A DNA stretch of 64,000 bases from Candidatus Symbiopectobacterium sp. NZEC151 (GTDB lineage: Bacteria > Pseudomonadota > Gammaproteobacteria > Enterobacterales > Enterobacteriaceae): assembly GCF_025962655.1 (NCBI RefSeq), contig NZ_JAGFPE010000002.1:1-64000 (forward strand). Direction: 5' to 3'. Under the pieces are notes generated by a model, which was not told the DNA's origin, did no database searches, and saw only the letters and a program-made list of their open reading frames with translations. Positions 58,783-64,000 of the stretch are shown here, piece by piece. Both the position numbers and the translations under genes were made by a program. Numbering within the stretch: the stretch's first letter is position 1; each line of letters starts with the position of its first letter.

Positions 58783-59682
58783 ATGCAAATGCGTAAACTG
58801 GCACTGTCACTGCTTCTGATTGGTACAGCCGCAAGCAGCCTGGCTCATGCAGAAGAATTAACGGGGACGCTGAAAAAGATCAAAGACAATGGCGTTATCG
58901 TTGTAGGCCACCGTGAGTCTTCCGTGCCATTTTCCTACTATGACAACCAACAGAAAGTCGTTGGTTACTCTCAGGATTACTCGAACAAAATTGTCGATGC
59001 GGTCAAAGCAAAAATTGGCGTTGCCGATCTTCAGGTCAAACTGATTCCGATCACATCCCAGAACCGTATCCCCTTGTTGCAAAATGGCACCTTTGATTTT
59101 GAATGTGGTTCCACCACCAACAACCTGGAACGTCAGCAACAGGCGGCTTTCTCCAATACCATCTTTATCGTCGGTACGCGTTTGCTGACTAAAAAAGACT
59201 CGGGCATTAAAGACTTCCCGGATCTGGCAGGCAAAACCGTAGTGGTTACCTCTGGCACCACCTCTGAGAAATTGCTGAACAAGCTGAACGAAGAGAAAAA
59301 ACTGGATATGCGTATCATCAGCGCCAAAGACCATGGCGATGCCTTCCGCACCATGGAAACAGGTCGTGCCGTTGCCTTTATGATGGATGACGCGTTGCTG
59401 GCCGGTGAACGTGCCAAGGCCAAACAGCAGGGCGACTGGGTGATCGTTGGTACCGCGCAGTCCGAAGAAGCCTATGGCTGTATGCTGCGTAAAGACGATC
59501 CGCAGTTCAAGAAACTGGTTGATGACACCATTGCGACATTGCAAACCTCCGGTGATGCGGAAAAATCATTCGATCGCTGGTTCAAACAGCCGATTCCGCC
59601 TAAAGATCTCAACATGAACTTCGATTTGTCAGCAGAGATGAAGGCACTGTTCAAAGCCCCTAACGATAAAGCATTAAACTAA
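58783..59682 (+). CDS. gltI: Glutamate/aspartate ABC transporter, binding protein
   Basis: GltI is the periplasmic binding protein of the GltIJKL importer. The 299-aa precursor has a signal peptide MQMRKLALSLLLIGTAASSL ending AHA, with cleavage at about residue 23. Family-3 binding-protein motifs include FSYYDNQQKVVGYSQDY and ITSQNRIPLLQNGTFDFECG. It is followed by a 215-bp interval that corresponds to SroC in E. coli. Confidence 0.97.
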   Translation: MQMRKLALSLLLIGTAASSLAHAEELTGTLKKIKDNGVIVVGHRESSVPFSYYDNQQKVVGYSQDYSNKIVDAVKAKIGVADLQVKLIPITSQNRIPLLQNGTFDFECGSTTNNLERQQQAAFSNTIFIVGTRLLTKKDSGIKDFPDLAGKTVVVTSGTTSEKLLNKLNEEKKLDMRIISAKDHGDAFRTMETGRAVAFMMDDALLAGERAKAKQQGDWVIVGTAQSEEAYGCMLRKDDPQFKKLVDDTIATLQTSGDAEKSFDRWFKQPIPPKDLNMNFDLSAEMKALFKAPNDKALN

Positions 59683-59689
59683 CAACAAG

Positions 59690-59884
59690 TGAAAACAAGG
59701 GCAGACAGCTTGCCCTCGATTGTTGACTCGTGGCTGGACAGACAGACGCCAGACGGTCGTTCCCCGTCTGGCGTCCCGGCCCAACCGGTGGATATCGCAG
59801 GTGTTGATTAACCGCACTGCCCTTTCCCACCAATGGGTTATCGCCACTCATCAATCTTCAGGGTAGCTCTGCTACCCTTTTTTT
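59690..59884 (+). ncRNA. sroC: SroC-like RNA from the gltI-gltJ interval
   Basis: In E. coli the gltI-gltJ interval is processed into SroC, a sponge RNA for GcvB. Here the interval holds a GGGCA/TGCCC hairpin (about 59699-59714), a long perfect dyad GACGCCAGACGG with CCGTCTGGCGTC (partial arms near 59744-59775) and a terminator, GGGTAGC-TCT-GCTACCC plus a T-run (59861-59884), just before gltJ. Position and structure fit. I cannot confirm GcvB complementarity or processing, and the 5' end is approximate. Confidence 0.5.
59861..59884 (+). terminator. Attenuating terminator before gltJ
   Basis: GGGTAGC-TCT-GCTACCC is followed by seven T. It lies inside the operon, 13 nt before gltJ, and would lower gltJKL expression relative to the binding protein gltI. 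Confidence 0.85.
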
Positions 59885-59897
59885 ACCGGAGTTTGCT

Positions 59898-60638
59898 ATG
59901 TCTATAGATTGGAACTGGGGTATTTTTTTACAAGCCGCCCCGTTCGGTAATACCACTTATCTTGGGTGGATTTGGTCTGGGTTGCAGGTCACTGTGGCGC
60001 TGTCCATCTGCGCCTGGATCATTGCATTCGTTGTCGGCTCTGTTTTCGGCATTTTGCGCACCGTCCCCAACCGGTTTTTGTCAGGTCTCGGCACCTGCTA
60101 TGTGGAAATGTTCCGTAACGTCCCGCTTATCGTCCAATTTTTCGCCTGGTATCTGGTGGTTCCCGAATTACTGCCGCAAAAGATTGGCATGTGGTTTAAA
60201 GCGGAACTGGATCCCAACATTCAGTTTTTCGTCTCCTCCATGGTCTGTTTAGGCCTGTTTACCGCCGCTCGCGTCTGCGAGCAGGTTCGTGCTGGCATCC
60301 AATCACTGCCCCGCGGCCAGAAAGCCGCCGCGCTTGCCATGGGGCTAACGCTGCCGCAGACCTATCGTTACGTTCTGCTGCCCAATGCCTATCGCATTAT
60401 CGTACCGCCCCTGACGTCTGAAATGCTCAACATGGTGAAAAACTCGGCCATCGCCTCGACCATCGGGCTGGTTGACATGGCTGCACAGGCGAACAAGCTG
60501 CTGGATTACTCTGCGCACGCCTATGAGTCCTTTACCGCTATCACGCTGGCGTATGTCGCGATTAACGCCATTATCATGCTGATTATGCAAGTGGTTGAGA
60601 AAAAGACCCGTTTGCCCGGCAATATGGGGAGTAAATAA
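59898..60638 (+). CDS. gltJ: Glutamate/aspartate ABC transporter permease GltJ
   Basis: This 246-aa inner-membrane permease (246 in E. coli) has about five transmembrane helices. The HisMQ-type EAA loop is [20 protein letters not shown], which contacts the ATPase. CCGGAG lies just before the ATG. It overlaps gltK by one base. Confidence 0.97.
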   Translation: MSIDWNWGIFLQAAPFGNTTYLGWIWSGLQVTVALSICAWIIAFVVGSVFGILRTVPNRFLSGLGTCYVEMFRNVPLIVQFFAWYLVVPELLPQKIGMWFKAELDPNIQFFVSSMVCLGLFTAARVCEQVRAGIQSLPRGQKAAALAMGLTLPQTYRYVLLPNAYRIIVPPLTSEMLNMVKNSAIASTIGLVDMAAQANKLLDYSAHAYESFTAITLAYVAINAIIMLIMQVVEKKTRLPGNMGSK

Positions 60639-61315
60639 TGTACGCATTTGACTGGAGCTCCATTGCGCCAAGCATGCCCTACCTGCTGCAAGGGCTAGTG
60701 GTCACACTGAAAATCACGGTGATTGCCGTGGTGTTTGGCATCCTGTGGGGAACCGTTCTGGCGGTAATGAGGTTGTCGCCTATCGCCCCGATTCGCTGGT
60801 TCGCCAAAGGCTACGTCAACATTTTCCGCTCCATCCCGTTGGTGATGGTATTGCTGTGGTTCTACCTTGTGGTTCCTAGCTTATTACAAAATGTGCTTGG
60901 GCTATCACCAAAAACGGATATTCGTCTGATCTCCGCTATGGTAGCCTTTTCGCTGTTTGAAGCCGCCTATTACTCTGAAATCATTCGTGCGGGCATACTC
61001 AGCATTTCACGCGGACAATCTTCCGCGGCGTTGGCGCTCGGCATGACGCAGTGGCAATCCATGAAACTGGTGATCCTGCCGCAGGCGTTTCGCGCCATGG
61101 TGCCGTTGCTCCTGACGCAGGGGATCGTCCTGTTCCAGGATACCTCGCTGGTGTACGTACTGAGCCTGGCGGACTTCTTCCGCACCGCGTCAACCATTGG
61201 CGAGCGCGACGGGACCCAGGTGGAGATGGTGCTGTTTGCCGGATTGGTTTATTTCGTTATCAGCATTAGTGCATCAATGCTGGTCAGTTACCTGAAAAGA
61301 AGGACTGTTCGATGA
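60638..61315 (+). CDS. gltK: Glutamate/aspartate ABC transporter permease GltK
   Basis: This is the second permease of the importer (225 aa, 224 in E. coli), with five transmembrane helices and the EAA loop [20 protein letters not shown]. It overlaps gltJ by 1 nt and gltL by 4 nt, so the genes are translationally coupled. Confidence 0.97.
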   Translation: MYAFDWSSIAPSMPYLLQGLVVTLKITVIAVVFGILWGTVLAVMRLSPIAPIRWFAKGYVNIFRSIPLVMVLLWFYLVVPSLLQNVLGLSPKTDIRLISAMVAFSLFEAAYYSEIIRAGILSISRGQSSAALALGMTQWQSMKLVILPQAFRAMVPLLLTQGIVLFQDTSLVYVLSLADFFRTASTIGERDGTQVEMVLFAGLVYFVISISASMLVSYLKRRTVR

Positions 61316-62037
61316 TTACTCTAAAAAACGTTTCCAAATGGTATGGTCACTTTCAGGTGCTCTCCGATTGTTCAACAGAAGTGAAGAAAGGCGAAGTGGT
61401 GGTGGTTTGTGGGCCGTCAGGTTCGGGGAAATCTACGCTTATCAAAACCGTTAATGGCCTTGAACCCGTGCAGCAAGGTCAGATTGACGTTAACGGCATC
61501 TCGGTTAACGACAAGAAAACCAATCTGGCACAATTGCGTTCCAAAGTGGGCATGGTGTTTCAGCATTTTGAACTGTTTCCCCACCTCTCCATCATTGAGA
61601 ACCTGACGCTGGCACAGGTAAAAGTGCTCAAGCGTGACAAAGGGGCCGCGCGTGAAAAGGCCACCAAGTTACTCAATCGCGTAGGTTTGTCCGCGCACGC
61701 CAACAAATTTCCCGGCCAACTCTCCGGCGGGCAGCAACAGCGCGTCGCCATTGCGCGCGCACTCTGCATGGATCCGATAGCCATGCTGTTTGATGAGCCG
61801 ACGTCCGCGCTCGATCCAGAAATGATCAACGAAGTGCTGGATGTAATGGTTGAGCTGGCGCAAGAAGGTATGACGATGATGGTCGTTACCCACGAAATGG
61901 GCTTTGCGCGCAAAGTGGCACACCGCGTCATCTTCATGGATGAAGGCAAGATTGTGGAAGATACGCCAAAAGACGAGTTCTTTAACAATCCCAAATCCGA
62001 TCGCGCCAAAGACTTTCTGGCGAAGATCCTGCACTAA
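61312..62037 (+). CDS. gltL: Glutamate/aspartate ABC transporter ATPase GltL
   Basis: This 241-aa ATPase energises the importer. Walker A is GPSGSGKST (about 35-43), the signature is [15 protein letters not shown] (about 138-152) and Walker B is [15 protein letters not shown]. The switch His is in [15 protein letters not shown]. Length equals E. coli GltL. It ends the operon. Confidence 0.98.
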   Translation: MITLKNVSKWYGHFQVLSDCSTEVKKGEVVVVCGPSGSGKSTLIKTVNGLEPVQQGQIDVNGISVNDKKTNLAQLRSKVGMVFQHFELFPHLSIIENLTLAQVKVLKRDKGAAREKATKLLNRVGLSAHANKFPGQLSGGQQQRVAIARALCMDPIAMLFDEPTSALDPEMINEVLDVMVELAQEGMTMMVVTHEMGFARKVAHRVIFMDEGKIVEDTPKDEFFNNPKSDRAKDFLAKILH

Positions 62038-62074
62038 GCCATCACCCAGCGTCGCAATGTCAGGCGCTGCGACT

Positions 62075-62100
62075 CACGTTCCCGCGCAAGCGGGAACGTG
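62075..62100. terminator. Hairpin between gltL and ybeL
   Basis: CACGTTCCCGC and GCGGGAACGTG pair perfectly around a 4-nt loop. A weak T-rich tract, CTTCTCTTAA, follows on the plus strand. It probably ends gltIJKL, and may act for the convergent ybeL too. Confidence 0.7.
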
Positions 62101-62119
62101 CTTCTCTTAAGCTGCCCCG

Positions 62120-62605
62120 TCAGGGCTGAAAAGGTTGCCGCTGAAACTGATCGTGCTCGCACTTCGGACAACGAGGCAGCACTTCCGGCGTATAAAATGC
62201 CACATGATGATGGCAGTTTTCACACACCAAATTTCCCAGCCCTACGACTTCGCCACTGTGGTAAACGCCGTGATGGCTGACATCTTTAAACAGCGCCTGC
62301 CATTCCAACTGGGTTTTATCCGTGATATCCACCAGTTCTTGCCACAGGCTCTCTTTGATCACACGCAGAAACACGCTATCGGATAAATCCTCTTCCTGGC
62401 TATCCGTATAACGCTGAGCAAATTCAGCCAAATCGCGCTCCACAGACTGAATAATGTCTTCGCGTTCACTGTGGGTGAGATCTTCGCTGTCGTGCAAGCT
62501 CTCCCGGGCGTGTTGGAGCATCTGCGTCAGATCGCGTTCACCGGCGCTTAAACGCGTCATGATGGAAGACATCAGCGCACGATAATGCCGAGCTTTCTTG
62601 TTCAT
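62120..62605 (-). CDS. ybeL: Zinc-ribbon protein YbeL (DUF1451)
   Basis: This 161-aa protein (160 in E. coli) has an N-terminal helical, charged region and a C-terminal zinc ribbon with two Cys pairs: VCENCHHHVAFY and PRCPKCEHDQF. Function is not established. It is convergent with gltL and divergent from leuS. Confidence 0.93.
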   Translation of the reverse strand: MNKKARHYRALMSSIMTRLSAGERDLTQMLQHARESLHDSEDLTHSEREDIIQSVERDLAEFAQRYTDSQEEDLSDSVFLRVIKESLWQELVDITDKTQLEWQALFKDVSHHGVYHSGEVVGLGNLVCENCHHHVAFYTPEVLPRCPKCEHDQFQRQPFQP

Positions 62606-62871
62606 GGTGCCTCCTGAATACGCGGATTGGTTAACATTAGTGGGGCAATGACGGTACCTGTTTAGCTATCCCTCTCTATTTTAGACGGTTTTAAGCACTA
62701 TTCTTGATCATTGCCGCTCTTTGCCTCACTTTTTGCCAACTTTGTCGCTTGCGCGCAGAAATACGTGCTAAGGGCATAGAGACGGTTGTTGCCAGCGTTG
62801 CTTATCAGCTATGCTATGCGGATCATTATGATGAATCGGAACACGCTACGGGTGTAGCGCTTCTTTACTAA

Positions 62872-64000
<1,129 letters not shown>

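Overview
The window is chromosomal DNA of a gamma-proteobacterium of the order Enterobacterales. Gene content, gene order and protein lengths follow the Escherichia coli tolQ-gltA-nag-leuS region closely. Details such as pcp beside pxpABC, an added chemoreceptor, a YPAL-like palindromic repeat and absence of E. coli-specific genes fit Pectobacteriaceae, Yersiniaceae or relatives better than E. coli itself. The genus cannot be fixed from this sequence, and there is no 16S gene. Most of the window is core genome; accessory-looking DNA is confined to a few junctions.

Layout. 1-5820 (minus): tRNA-Lys and the Tol-Pal envelope operon ybgC-tolQRAB-pal-cpoB. 6150-9299 (minus): cytochrome bd-I oxidase cydABX-ybgE. 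10091-19872 (minus): the TCA-cycle operon sdhCDAB-sucABCD, divergent from gltA (20525, plus). 21870-29447 (minus): nei, pcp, pxpABC (5-oxoproline use), ybgI, phrB, a long ybgA and ybfA. 29460-32960: the main variable junction, with an orphan kdpE, a half-size EamA transporter, about 1.1 kb of AT-rich DNA without a supported gene, and a LuxR-type regulator. 32969-41905: pgm-seqA, ybfF, ybfE, an inserted methyl-accepting chemotaxis gene, fldA, fur and glnS. 42133-47206: amino-sugar genes nagE (without its EIIA domain), nagBAC. 47487-50009: asnB and a six-tRNA operon (Met-Leu-Gln-Gln-Met-Gln). 50096-50601: a compact type I toxin-antitoxin locus. 50690-52283 (minus): an EmrE-like pump and ubiF. 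52493-58344 (plus): miaB, then ybeZ-ybeY-corC-lnt. 58539-62037: gltIJKL with candidate NtrC boxes and a SroC-like interval. 62120-64000: ybeL and the 5' part of leuS.

The most interesting item is at 50096-50601. A 27-codon gene encodes a hydrophobic peptide very like DinQ/TisB toxins. Its Shine-Dalgarno is buried in a perfect 5-bp hairpin. Just upstream on the same strand lies a predicted sRNA of about 80 nt with a promoter and an intrinsic terminator. The sRNA begins with a 21-nt stretch that is fully complementary (one G-U pair) to the toxin leader. This is visible in the sequence but untested.

Functional links: cydABX, sdh/suc and gltA make up respiration and the TCA cycle, with ArcA-like boxes before cydA. 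Pcp and PxpABC form a pyroglutamate salvage set. NagEBAC feeds GlcNAc into glycolysis. GltIJKL imports glutamate/aspartate, probably under nitrogen control.
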